Source: Romanomermis culicivorax
Taxonomy: Eukaryota; Nematoda; Enoplea; Mermithida; Mermithidae
Direction: 5' to 3'
Assembly (NCBI GenBank): GCA_963922205.1
Contig: CAWUHX010000021.1
Span: 1,364,001-1,428,000, forward strand
DNA length: 64,000 bases
Part shown: piece by piece, positions 49,901 through 57,153 of the stretch
How the letters are laid out: every line of letters begins with the position of its first letter
Numbering within the stretch: position 1 is the stretch's first letter
The notes under the pieces: generated by a model
The model's database searches: none
Told to the model about the DNA's origin: nothing
What the model saw: the letters and a program-made list of their open reading frames with translations, nothing else
Position numbers and translations under genes: made by a program

Positions 49901-50806
49901 TCAAATTACGCTGCTTTTTACCCATTTGACTTGGAAACGTATCATTAATACGAAAAATTGGATGGGAAATTAGACTAGGAAAATAATAAATCACTAAGAT
50001 TCAACACGTGAACTTACTTGAACTTTACCCCAGGCTACACCGGAACAATCTTCTGATAATCCAAAGCAAAAACATTTCATGCATCCTGAAGGATTGGATT
50101 CTTCCAAACTGAAATGTCCAGGTTTACAAGTGTCGCAAAATTCGCCTTCGACGTTTTCCTATAAATGAAATATTGAATCAGCCTACATGTGGCCGAAATC
50201 TTTGAAGATCGTCTAGGTCAAAATTAACTATACTAAATTAGAAACTGAACTAATCTACTGTATACGTTAGAAAAATAAACCTCAACATGGAAAAACGACA
50301 TAAGCCGTCTTATCAAATTTTTCTCAAAGAATAGCAGAGCATTCTGCGTATGAACAGGATGGCGGCAAAACGCAACAAAATTTTGAGATTCAGTTTCAGT
50401 TCATCCAAAACAAAAATAAGTCACTAACCTTACAGATGCATTTGTTGTCACAAGTTTCAAAATTTGCAGACCCTGCTCGATTGCAAGGACATGGATCACA
50501 AACAGGGTAATTTCTGAAACCCAGCGCGCACCGATCGCATCTTGGACCACCGAAACCGTGTCGACAACGACAATCACCCGGTTTCTGCACCATAAAAGTG
50601 TATGGAAAGAAGGAAAATAAGAATCAGCTTGAAAAACTTACTAATTTTCCAGTAATTTGAGTTTCATCTTTAGCGCATACGTCATCCAGTGATCCTTCGA
50701 TGTCGCAATCGCAAGGCCTGCAAGCGTCCCTGGAATAGTGCGAAACATCCAAAGGCCGGTAAAATCTATCACGACATTCTTGACAGTTGATTCCTTGTGT
50801 ATTATG
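12503..50806 (-). CDS. LAMA: Laminin subunit alpha (alpha-1/alpha-2 type), 5'-partial, about 53 exons
   Basis: Encodes most of a laminin alpha chain, a secreted basement-membrane protein that forms a trimer with beta and gamma chains and binds cell receptors through its C-terminal LG domains. Exons were placed by translating the minus strand and requiring GT-AG (once GC-AG) borders with matching phase. The module order LE, L4, LE, L4, LE, coiled coil, LG1-5 with two L4 modules is that of the alpha-1/alpha-2 class; alpha-3/5-type chains differ. The candidate exons sum to 8,664 nt in frame, about 2,887 residues, against roughly 3,100 for complete vertebrate alpha-2. About 370 N-terminal residues (signal peptide, LN domain, first LE) are missing because the first exon begins mid-repeat at HNTQGINC. 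The stop TGA is at 12,503-12,505. Uncertain points are the LG4 start near 15.9-16.9 kb, one linker donor, and the short loop in LG5. Detailed blocks are listed separately. Confidence 0.95.
15990..16650. repeat. Dispersed intronic repeat, copy 1
   Basis: Shares long stretches with 36,780-37,400 in the same orientation: both contain GAAAA(T/C)GGAAAAATGTTG, ACTTTTAAACAT..(G)CTGAGTTTGAATT and ATCGTGG/ATCATGGAAGTTATTTT. It sits in the LG4 region between exons 16,909 and 15,887 and complicates exon finding there. Superfamily unknown. Confidence 0.65.
17259..17582 (-). CDS. LAMA: Laminin alpha exons 45-46: acidic LG3-LG4 linker
   Basis: Exons 17439-17582 and 17259-17299. The first encodes [20 protein letters not shown] followed by [20 protein letters not shown], then KNLDEKR. 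The second is a 41 nt exon ending NKVNMLKSQ. Vertebrate alpha chains also have a flexible linker between LG3 and LG4, so an acidic, unconserved spacer is expected here; no folded domain is apparent. The acceptor used is the internal CAG at 17,583-17,585, because the upstream TAG acceptor at about 17,608 gives a stop in the required phase. Codon phase then connects both ends (A/G+GA in, G+AT between the two). Confidence 0.72.
17653..22578 (-). CDS. LAMA: Laminin alpha exons 41-44: LG2 end and LG3, with basic RKRR site
   Basis: Exons: 22233-22578, 18109-18251, 17791-17976, 17653-17735. The first closes LG2 ([20 protein letters not shown], then KPSC) and opens LG3 ([19 protein letters not shown]), followed by [18 protein letters not shown] lies at 22,251-22,262, at the same place as the proprotein-convertase site in LG3 of vertebrate alpha-2. 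The second exon gives [16 protein letters not shown] and the third [21 protein letters not shown] and [16 protein letters not shown]. The fourth gives [19 protein letters not shown] with the final LG3 cysteine. The 4.0 kb intron 18,252-22,232 contains a large foldback repeat and a telomere-like array. The donor of the last exon could be TTTA/GTAACG (17,653) or GATG/GTATAC (17,644); both keep phase. Confidence 0.9.
18672..18811. repeat. Small element with CAGGGTTTTTCCGCAC ends and TTCCGCA palindromes
   Basis: Ends CAGGGTTTTTTCCGCACC and GTGCGGAAAAACCCTG are inverted. Inside are repeated dyads TTCCGCATCTTGCGGAA (18,695-18,711), TTTCCGCTCCGTGCGGAAA (18,734-18,752) and TCCGCACCGTGCGGA (18,788-18,802). 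TTCTACC occurs on both sides. A related unit with CCGTACC/GGTACGG dyads is at about 62,120-62,290. Confidence 0.5.
19086..21648. repeat. Large foldback repeat, arms about 1.2 kb, in the LG3 intron
   Basis: 19,086-20,326 is inverted at 20,437-21,648 with about 110 bases between. Matching anchors: AGGAATGTACAATAGAAC (about 19,330) against its complement at about 21,405-21,425, CAGGCGCGTGCGACGAAA, GCCTAGGACGAAAACCAA, and the inner GGAAACTAAAGCAG. Arms look roughly 85-90 percent alike by eye. No coding frame is conserved between them, so it is probably a non-autonomous foldback transposon. It lies wholly inside the intron 18,252-22,232. Confidence 0.85.
21665..22075 (-). repeat. Degenerate TTAGGC-type hexamer array
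   Basis: About 400 bases dominated by CCTAAG/GCCTAA (plus strand), that is TTAGGC on the minus strand, broken by AATGAGACTAAG- and AAACTTAAGCTC-like variants. It begins about 15 bases from the right end of the foldback repeat. TTAGGC is the nematode telomere unit, but this copy is internal and mutated. Confidence 0.75.
22725..25348 (-). CDS. LAMA: Laminin alpha exons 35-40: LG1 and most of LG2
   Basis: Exons: 25187-25348, 24904-25067, 24383-24721, 23978-24131, 23767-23920, 22725-22851. LG1 starts right after the coil with [19 protein letters not shown] (vertebrate chains have GGDCIRTY here). It continues with [28 protein letters not shown] and KVSLGLNAD, and ends [16 protein letters not shown]2 follows with [57 protein letters not shown] and [13 protein letters not shown] folds are beta sandwiches that bind integrin (LG1-3) or dystroglycan/heparan sulfate (LG4-5). 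A 57 nt intron (23,921-23,977) splits LG2 inside FRGNP/STKDF. It is open in frame, so the translation reads through it, but removing it restores the LG2 consensus. Confidence 0.92.
26417..33215 (-). CDS. LAMA: Laminin alpha exons 25-34: coiled-coil domain (domains II/I)
   Basis: Exons: 32847-33215, 31884-32052, 31307-31505, 31130-31246, 30541-30704, 27925-28063, 27767-27866, 27497-27607, 27246-27419, 26417-26571. They sum to 1,697 nt, about 565 residues, the usual length of an alpha-chain coil. The start [20 protein letters not shown] matches the conserved entry (CTG LLL in vertebrates). Later exons are Leu/Lys/Glu-rich heptad sequence, such as [20 protein letters not shown] and [16 protein letters not shown] just before LG1. 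This part assembles with beta and gamma chains. Sequence identity is low, so exon borders rest on phase and splice sites more than on homology. For 27246-27419 a second acceptor nine bases in (AGGAATTTCAG) would also keep frame and drop three residues. A 2.5 kb intron (28,064-30,540) holds a hAT-like element. Confidence 0.85.
28140..28390. mobile_element. Diverged copy of the ATGTAAC MITE family
   Basis: Contains GATTCCTATGGCACTTCCCC and GCGCAATACGCCG, matched to the family copies at 52 kb, 56 kb and 61 kb. One end, near CCCAATCATATGCAATG, is visible; the other is not clear. Confidence 0.45.
28770..29775. mobile_element. hAT-like non-autonomous element with perfect 8 bp duplication
   Basis: Begins CAGGCTTTTTTTGAT and ends ATGACTAAAAAAGCCTG, with inverted tips. 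It is flanked by GGGTAAAT at 28,762-28,769 and again at 29,776-29,783, a perfect 8 bp target-site duplication typical of hAT elements. No transposase frame is visible in the 1,006 bp. It sits in the 2.5 kb coiled-coil intron. Confidence 0.8.
32100..32770. repeat. Dispersed repeat related to 62,650-63,640
   Basis: Shares GAGTCCTGTCACTCAGGTT, GATTCTAAGGCCGGGTTT-like and ATCATAATTAATTTTTCTCA-like stretches with 63,000-63,640 in the same orientation. It occupies most of the intron 32,053-32,846 and has one of the two inverted arms of the fuller copy. Confidence 0.6.
33683..33876 (-). CDS. LAMA: Laminin alpha exon 24: last LE repeat before the coil
   Basis: One exon encoding [20 protein letters not shown], then [12 protein letters not shown] and [20 protein letters not shown], ending at GSDCR. 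It enters with one base (A) completing a lysine codon and leaves with one base (T) completed by the next exon to give CRSCDLGC, the Cys pair that marks entry into the coiled coil in alpha chains (human alpha-2 has CVFCGDEC at this point). Splice sites are CAG at 33,877-33,879 (read on the minus strand) and GTAAGT at 33,677-33,682. Confidence 0.93.
34204..38264 (-). CDS. LAMA: Laminin alpha exons 16-23: LE end, second L4 (L4b) and following LE repeats
   Basis: Exons: 38059-38264, 37856-37996, 36176-36343, 35536-35739, 35346-35470, 34796-34916, 34599-34739, 34204-34418. The first two finish the rod ([43 protein letters not shown]). L4b follows: [34 protein letters not shown], and [20 protein letters not shown], matching the conserved ends of L4 modules. 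Then [20 protein letters not shown] resumes the LE, followed by [13 protein letters not shown] and [20 protein letters not shown]. The intron before this block is about 6.3 kb (38,265-44,540), the longest in the gene. The exon 34599-34739 is flanked on its 5' side by a 56 nt intron. Confidence 0.93.
36780..37400. repeat. Dispersed intronic repeat, copy 2
   Basis: Second copy of the repeat at 15,990-16,650, in the intron just upstream of the L4b exon 36,176-36,343. Both copies lie in laminin introns in the same orientation and start near a shared GGCTCTAAAAT(T/C)AGAAAA. Confidence 0.65.
38265..44540. other. 6.3 kb laminin intron, no gene seen
   Basis: Holds ATCGGCCGAT-rich palindromic repeat (38,300-38,390, about 40 bases from the exon), a low-complexity minus-strand frame of 180 codons at 39,061-39,603 (Lys/Thr/Ser-rich, no family, related to the foldback sequence at 19.7 kb), a GC-rich hairpin patch at 40,385-40,440, a repeat at 41,940-42,070 shared with 110-240, and GGCGCGAAG.CGCCGG palindromes near 42,640. 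I see no coding exon. Confidence 0.6.
44541..47938 (-). CDS. LAMA: Laminin alpha exons 8-15: central LE-repeat rod
   Basis: Exons: 47825-47938, 47514-47749, 46486-46694, 45602-45708, 45235-45412, 45073-45182, 44774-44957, 44541-44711. They encode consecutive LE repeats with the CxC...CxxC spacing. Recognisable pieces include [51 protein letters not shown] (NNFSPTC is strongly conserved in alpha chains), [59 protein letters not shown] and [18 protein letters not shown]. Several junctions split codons: TG+G between the second and third exons, G+CT, T+AT, C+AG. The last exon uses the donor TTAA/GTGAGG, because only that phase joins the next exon as [13 protein letters not shown] rods are spacers in the short arm. 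No nidogen-binding motif is expected in an alpha chain and none was looked for. Confidence 0.93.
48048..50806 (-). CDS. LAMA: Laminin alpha exons 1-7: N-terminal LE repeats and first L4 (L4a) domain
   Basis: Exons: 50642-50806, 50429-50584, 50018-50158, 49535-49693, 49369-49461, 48746-48954, 48048-48159. The first starts at [18 protein letters not shown], the middle of an LE (laminin EGF-like) repeat, and runs into [11 protein letters not shown]. The second carries [19 protein letters not shown] and the third [18 protein letters not shown] followed by [10 protein letters not shown], the usual lead-in to an L4 module. L4a follows: [40 protein letters not shown], and a strand-rich segment with [19 protein letters not shown]. 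It ends at [14 protein letters not shown], which resumes the interrupted LE. Exons 1-5 are phase 0. Exon 6 ends with two bases (AA) completed by the first base (C) of exon 7, at an AAA/GTAGAT donor. Introns here are as short as 57 nt. L4 modules lie inside a split LE repeat, as seen here. Confidence 0.94.
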
Positions 50807-50865
50807 CTGAAAAAAGCTTTACTTTGTCACCGAAAAAATTCTATTTACAAGATTGTATCCCGACT

Positions 50866-50975
50866 AGAGGCCCGCTTTACTTTGGCGCTCGTCTTACTTT
50901 GACGTACATGTTACTTTAACGCCCATCTTATTTTGGCACCTATCGTACTCTTGTCTTACTTTGACGTCCGATCTA
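50866..50975. repeat. Degenerate 17 bp array, TCTTACTTTGACGCCCA unit
   Basis: Five or six imperfect units (CTTTACTTTGGCG, CTTACTTTGACGT, GTTACTTTAACGCC, CTTATTTTGGCAC). The inverted form (GCCAAAGTGAAACA and neighbours) occurs at 60,541-60,605. It lies 60 bases upstream of the first visible laminin exon. Confidence 0.6.
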
Positions 50976-51360
50976 ACCTACCGTCCACACGATGATAGGA
51001 GAATTGATAAATAATTTTGAAAGCTGGTAAATAGTATTCCGCAGTTGGAAAGTTTAAAATGAAATACTAAAAAAGGGAAAATAATTTCTTTGACAAAAAA
51101 GATTAATTAAAAACGATAGTTTCACAGCATCAGAAGGATTCTGCTGAAATAGAGTATCTAAAGTACATACGTTTATATACTGAATCTTTGAGTAAAGATA
51201 GTAAAATTTTGGCGCTGGTTACCTTGCCTATTTTCATGGTGATCCTGACAATTTCGTGAAATGGGGAAGATTTCTCCAAAATCGAGAGCATTTATTCTTA
51301 GACTAACTCAAGGAATTTTCAACTATAAGTTGGAAATACAAGCTGTTGAAAGTATCGAAA

Positions 51361-51780
51361 AAAGCGTGTCATCTGATCGCAAGCAAGACAGTGGACGATG
51401 GCAATAGTGGTGGAACAAGTTGAAAAATTGGCAGTCAGACCGCCAAATCGAGTTGGTTAACATTTGTCAGTTCGTCAAAGTTCTAAAAAAGACGTTAATT
51501 CATCACTCAGCAGTGCATCGTTCATTGAAGGCAAATCACCACAGGTATAAATTACAAATGATAGATATATAGGAGAGTATTTTTCCATTTTTTAGAGCAT
51601 TCAAAAAATTCATTAAAAAATTCGGTTCCTTCGGGCCTGAAGAATGGTCACCTCGTTATCCTGAACTGAAACCACTTGATTACTATGTTTGAAAGGTTTT
51701 GCAGTAGCCCTTATACAAAATTAAGACTCGAAATGGTGATCATCAGAAGAAACGAACTTGTTGGGCTTGGAATTGCTACA
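51361..51780 (+). pseudogene. Mariner/Tc1-type transposase remnant
   Basis: The plus strand holds the remains of a DDE transposase. From 51,489 a helix-turn-helix-like segment reads HHSAVHRSLKANHHRYKLQM. From about 51,598 the end of the catalytic domain reads FKKFIKKFGSFGPEEWSPRY, then PELKPLDYYV and a stop where family members have Trp (W.P.SPDLNPLDYYVW). Beyond the stop, LYKIKTRNGDH continues the family pattern in another codon run. The block with the first two catalytic aspartates is missing between the two parts. It is a dead fossil, about 550 bp upstream (genomically) of the first visible laminin exon. Confidence 0.6.
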
Positions 51781-51869
51781 ACGATTTTTCACATTTTGCT
51801 AATGAAAATATTTAACGTCGTTCTTGCATTTTCGTTCAAAATTTAAAGTGCCTAGCTTGATTATTTTGG

Positions 51870-52185
51870 ACGAAAACGTCCCTAGACGAAAAAATCGATT
51901 TTTTCACCAAAAAAGTATGAGAAATGGTTCAAAAAAATAATAATTTTGTCTGAAAAACTATAAAATATGTATTCATGGCGCCAAGAGCGGAGAAAATTGA
52001 CATTTTTGATCACTTTTCGTTCAAAAATGATCATTCTTCATGAGAAAAATTGACATTTTTTATTATTTTTTCGATCAATAGTATGGGATCTTGTGAGTGA
52101 TTACCTAATGGCTAGCCATATGTCCGACTATTTGTGCTAAGGAGGGATTCCTATGGCACTTCCCGAAACGACATGCATGATCAAA
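51870..52185. mobile_element. MITE family copy, partial
   Basis: AAAAAATCGATTTTTTCACC, then ATGGCGCCAAGAGCGGAG, then GGCTAGCCATATG and TTCCTATGGCACTTCCC, ending near GACATGCATG. Same family as 56,259-56,684 in reverse orientation, with the left tip missing. Confidence 0.55.
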
Positions 52186-53469
52186 TACCCTGTATATGTT
52201 CAAACGAAAAAGATTTGTAAATGAAGTTAGTATTCCGTATTGGACAATAGGAATGCTCCTGTTAAACGGAACCGAAACTTTGAAAACCGTCATTTTTTTC
52301 AAAAACCGAAACCGTGAAACTGAAAATTGGAAAACCGAAACCGATATTTTTAGGGGGGGGGGGGGTATTTTCCGGTTTTCAATTCTGTTTTAGGTTATTT
52401 CATATTTTAGAAAGATTTCAAGAAATGTTATATGTATGTGTCAGGTTGAAACAGTTTATTGTATTCTAAATTGAATTTTTTCACTTTCTGTTAAAATTCC
52501 TGGGATTTTTTCATCAATAACCACTTTCAGCTGGCAACTCTAAAATATCATTTTTTGTGATTGGACAAATGTTTCCATTTTCAAATCCTATTAGATATAT
52601 CTGTACTAGAATGAAGAGCTTCAAGACATAGCTAATTTTAACTTCAGATTGCCAATAGTTTCACATGGAATCAATGTTTGACTACGTAGGAACAAATTTT
52701 TCAATCAAATCTTAGACAAGAATACTAATTCTCAAAGTGACACAAACTTTCTGTTTCCAAGAGGAATGTCAATAAAACGTTTCAATGTTTGGTCGAAGGG
52801 ATTTGGTATATTTTGAATAGTTCATCAGCAAAAATACGGTGTCAATCAATATAATACCTTGCATATTGACATATAGTGACATATTCACTCATTATCAAAC
52901 ATAATACAAGCATGTTTTTCTTGTCCCAAGTTTCCTATAAAAAATCTCGAAATCATGATTTTCTGACAAAAAGAGAATTCTCGAGTTTATGCACGTATAT
53001 GATACACATCTGAAAGTTCGAAGAATTTTGGGTAGAACTAAAATGGATGAAAAAATCGATACATAATGAATCTATGAGAAAATCATTGCTCTTATTCTAG
53101 AGTAACAAATTTCCTTTGTATTAAAATCTTTAGGCAATTTTGCATATGTATACAAAAAGGCTTGTACAAAAAAGACAGTGATACTGGACAAAAACTTATA
53201 GCATGACATGGTCTGAGGATAATAGCTGTCTGTCAAGTCAGGAGACAAGCAGAAACGCAAGACAATACGAGAAGTAAAGTTTTTCAAATAGATTCGATTC
53301 AGACAAATCAGGATTCAGAGGCAATAAATTCAAAGATTCGGAAATTAAGTGAGATTCAAAACAAATTGCGAAAATTCTACGGATTCAATTCTGATTCAAC
53401 CAAGCTGTCTAAGTTCTTAATTCTAGCACCAAAAAGTCGATCTGTTGATGTTATTCATCAGGACAACAA

Positions 53470-53640
53470 CTTTTGGTTGGGGTTCAAAAGCGCGAACGGC
53501 CCACAACAGCGAATGAGCCCATTAGCGCGAACAGCTCATAAGCGCGAAAACAGTTTATGATTGAGTGTGTCCTGGATTTTCTACTGTGAAAGGCTCATAA
53601 AGGCGAAAGGCTCATAAGCGCGAACGACTCCTGATTGTAA
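53470..53640. repeat. Degenerate array of GCTCATAAGCGCGAAC units
   Basis: Six or so units: AGCGCGAACGGCCCACAAC, AGCGAATGAGCCCATT, AGCGCGAACAGCTCATA, AGCGCGAAAACAG, then AAAGGCTCATAAAGGCGAA and GGCTCATAAGCGCGAACGAC. A possible single inverted unit is at about 54,668. Same style as the other arrays but a different unit. Confidence 0.55.
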
Positions 53641-56258
53641 GAGCTAGTAATCTTTATGTTAATTTGTCTTATGTAATTTGAAGAAACTTAATGTACAGGG
53701 TTTTTAGCACGAGTCCCATTAACATTCGTGCTAACAGAGAAATACTTCATTAGTACAATTAGCACGGTTGAAAAATGTTACTTTGTTGGTATCAAACTAA
53801 TGTGTGCGTTTGTCAATTCTGATAACCTGCTTTTATTTCATAATCAACTCATGCAATGATTATTGATGTTGGTATTTTCAAAAAAATAAGGCACTCATCT
53901 GATTCTGATTAAATTAGCTCATTCTTACTATGCACTTGGCTAATTAATTGACAAGTTCAGTGGTCAGTTTGACAGTAAAACTTTTTGGAATCGCTAGTCA
54001 TGTTCTGTTGAGATAAAACTTTACATATTTTTATTGTACACATCTGGAACTGCGCTTCAACTTCAATACAAGTTCTCGATTGATTTTCAGAAAACGTAAA
54101 ATTATATTTCTTTCTCACTATCACTGATTTGTGTAAACTTAGCATATGTCAAAACAACTGTTTTCGAATTATTGAAATAGTGTTCACGAGGTTAGAGCCG
54201 AAGACGATTCAGATTCGAGCCACAATCGTTTACTAAGCATAATTGATGAAGAGAATGAGGATATTGACGAAGTTGTTATTTGTGAAAATGACGATTTTGA
54301 TTTTTCACCATAATTTTGTGATATCCGAGACACGTCCAGTATTCGTTGTGATCGCCATTTTGTAACACGTGCGATTTTTTCTTATGAAATATAAAAATTC
54401 TACCGTATTCATTCTGACTAGCATATTCCAATAAAGAATTTCGAAGATTTCTATCTAAAAACAGATAAACGACACCAAAATCCATGATTTCTATCATTAT
54501 TCTATCGGAACTCAACAAGAGAGTTAAATTTTTGAATGTATTGTTGTTTTGTTGAAGTTCTTGGCTGTGTTTTTTGTTTCTATTTTCGACTCAAAAAGTC
54601 GGGGCGTCATTGGGATATTACACGCCTTTTCTTACAGGCAGTTTTAATGTGATATGGTAGAAATAACGTTTTCGCGTTTGTGAGTCTTTTGCATATTGAA
54701 AAATCTTAACATTTCCTGTCAATTAGAGACTCATTTTCATTGAAGAAATACACTATAAATTTATCTTTTGCTTTCAACATAGAAAAACTGATACTGAAAC
54801 CGCGGTTTTGAAATTAGTAAAACCGAGACCGAGAATTCAAAAATTCTAAAACGGAAACCGATACCGGAAACCGATACTCTAATGAACAAGCTTACGCATC
54901 AAATCACTGATTCCATAATTAATCTGACTTGGTCTTTGGTAAAATCCAACGGTATGTACGAGAAAATACAGTAAGAAAATCTTATTTTGAAGTGATGGTG
55001 AAAAGCTATTGTCAACAGTAATCTGTTCTTCTAATTGGATTCGATTCAAATTCTGGCGAATTTGTAAAGGCAAAAATTGAAGACGACGGACATCTGCTGC
55101 AACTAATTCTACAGATAGAACGGAAAGATTGCCTAATGGTTCTGAACATTACATAAATGCGTCCGAAACTGATCGAGTTTGGCTGAATCGTATATGGCAA
55201 AAAAAAGTTGAGCAAAATTGTAAACGTACTGTTAGTTGCTACACATAAACCTTGCTAAGTCAGACAGTGAAATCAGAATAAAAAAACAAACAAGAAATAT
55301 AAGAAAAGAAGAGCATAAAGTGAAAATTAGAGAGAGAAAACAAACTAAAGGTTTTAATAAATATACAAAGAAAAACAAGACATGTTCATCTTTCACCATC
55401 CATAAACTTTTTTTCGCTGATTCTTTTCGCTTTTTAGTCATTTTCAAATCAGAATGCTTTGATTTCACTTGTCTGTTCAATAAGTTTATTTTGCGCTTCA
55501 ATTCTTCTTGATATTTCATTCGTATAAAAGTTTTCTAATTATTATTTTTTGTCTGCCTTCTAAATCTGCTCTCTTTTGATGATTATTTTCTGCTCTGTCG
55601 TTATTTCGATTTTTACAATTGTTTTGCATTCGTTTTTCTTACCTCTTTATTATTTAATTGATTTTATTAGTCAGTTTTTCCTACTTATACGGGATACCAC
55701 CAGAGGTCCCCAAGGTCAGATTTTCCAGGTAGGGGTAAAGTTGAAAATTTGTGGGGGTAGTGTAGCTAAATGTTCACTAAACATATCATTTTTCCTCAAA
55801 ATTAGGCAAACGGTGATCATTTTTAGGACTTTAGGTAGGGGTAATACCCCCCTCATACCCACCCCTCCCTATGGGGTAGTCTGGATACCATGTTAGGACA
55901 GGACCCAAGGTGCCATGTTAGGACAGGACCCAAGTCGTGATCGTCTGAAGGTCCGATTTTACCTCCAGCCGGAGCCGGAGGTTCAACATATAATTTCAAG
56001 TCTGCCATGCAGGTTGAAAGAACATTTGGTTGGCCTATCCTTCCGACCTTTCCACAAAAATGTGATTGAAAAATATATATGATTCTGACACTTTCACATC
56101 CTAATCCAATGAACGGAATGGTCAGATTAACACCGCTTAAGGATGTTTCTAAATATGCTACAATTGAATGATTACACAACCTGTGGATTGGGGGTACGGC
56201 GGGGTATTAACCCTACCAGGCCTGGCGGATGCTCATTTACTAGCCATGGATTTTGGGC

Positions 56259-56684
56259 CATACATGTAATTGGGGGGGGGAAGTGCTATGGGACGCCCCA
56301 GAAATTGTCGACCATATGGCCAGCCATTGGGCGACCGCTCCCCCCCAGGATTTTCCAATCCAACGGCTAGCCATATGGTAGCCATGGGAACTCCCATACT
56401 TTGGGTCAGAAAAATACTGAAGAATGTTAATTTTTGATGAAAAATGTCAATTTTTGAACAAAAAGGTCAATGTGAATTTTCTGGGCGCTTCGCATAATGA
56501 ATAAACTTTTTGGTCGTTCTAGAAAAAAATTACTATTTATTGAGCTATTTTTGGACTATTTTGTGTAAAAAATCGATTTTTTTCCTTGAGACACCCCTTC
56601 CCCCAAAATTTTAGGAATTACTGACCCCCGGCGCGAAAAAAGTCGTAACCCCCTCCCAGACCTTGGGGCCCCGTTACATGCATG
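56259..56684. mobile_element. MITE, hAT-like, perfect 8 bp duplication
   Basis: Ends CATACATGTAAT and GTTACATGCATG are inverted. The element is flanked by TTTTGGGC at 56,251-56,258 and at 56,685-56,692. 426 bp, non-coding, with the family core CCATATGGC(T/C)AGCCATTGGG and an ATCGATTTTTT palindrome. Confidence 0.8.
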
Positions 56685-57153
56685 TTTTGGGCAGATAAGT
56701 ATTTACTTGGGCAGATAAGTATTCAGGTCTTTTGAGTGACAAGCGAGTCGCAAGTAGGGATGGGACGGATCAATTTTTTGATTTTAAAGATTTCAAAAAG
56801 ACTGGTAGCAACTTGCTACCAGTCTTTTTTACCCAGAAGCTGCTCTACTTGAACTCTTTTGACAGGAACACAGTTACCACCATAGGATTTTGATCGTTTA
56901 AGCTATCTCTTTTAGTTTTTTCTTAGAAAAATGTCGTTAACATACATTTACTAACCTAACAAAATTCCAGTTTACCCCCTCAGACTGAATGACCATGCAC
57001 AGGTATACAGGTATGCACAGTACCAAAACTATTGTGGGACTAGGATCATATTCCTTAACAAATGTTTTGAATTTTCGTGGCTACTATTATTGAAAACCTT
57101 CTTCGGTTGACACAAGACTATGTTTCTCTGACAACAATGCTAATTAATACACA

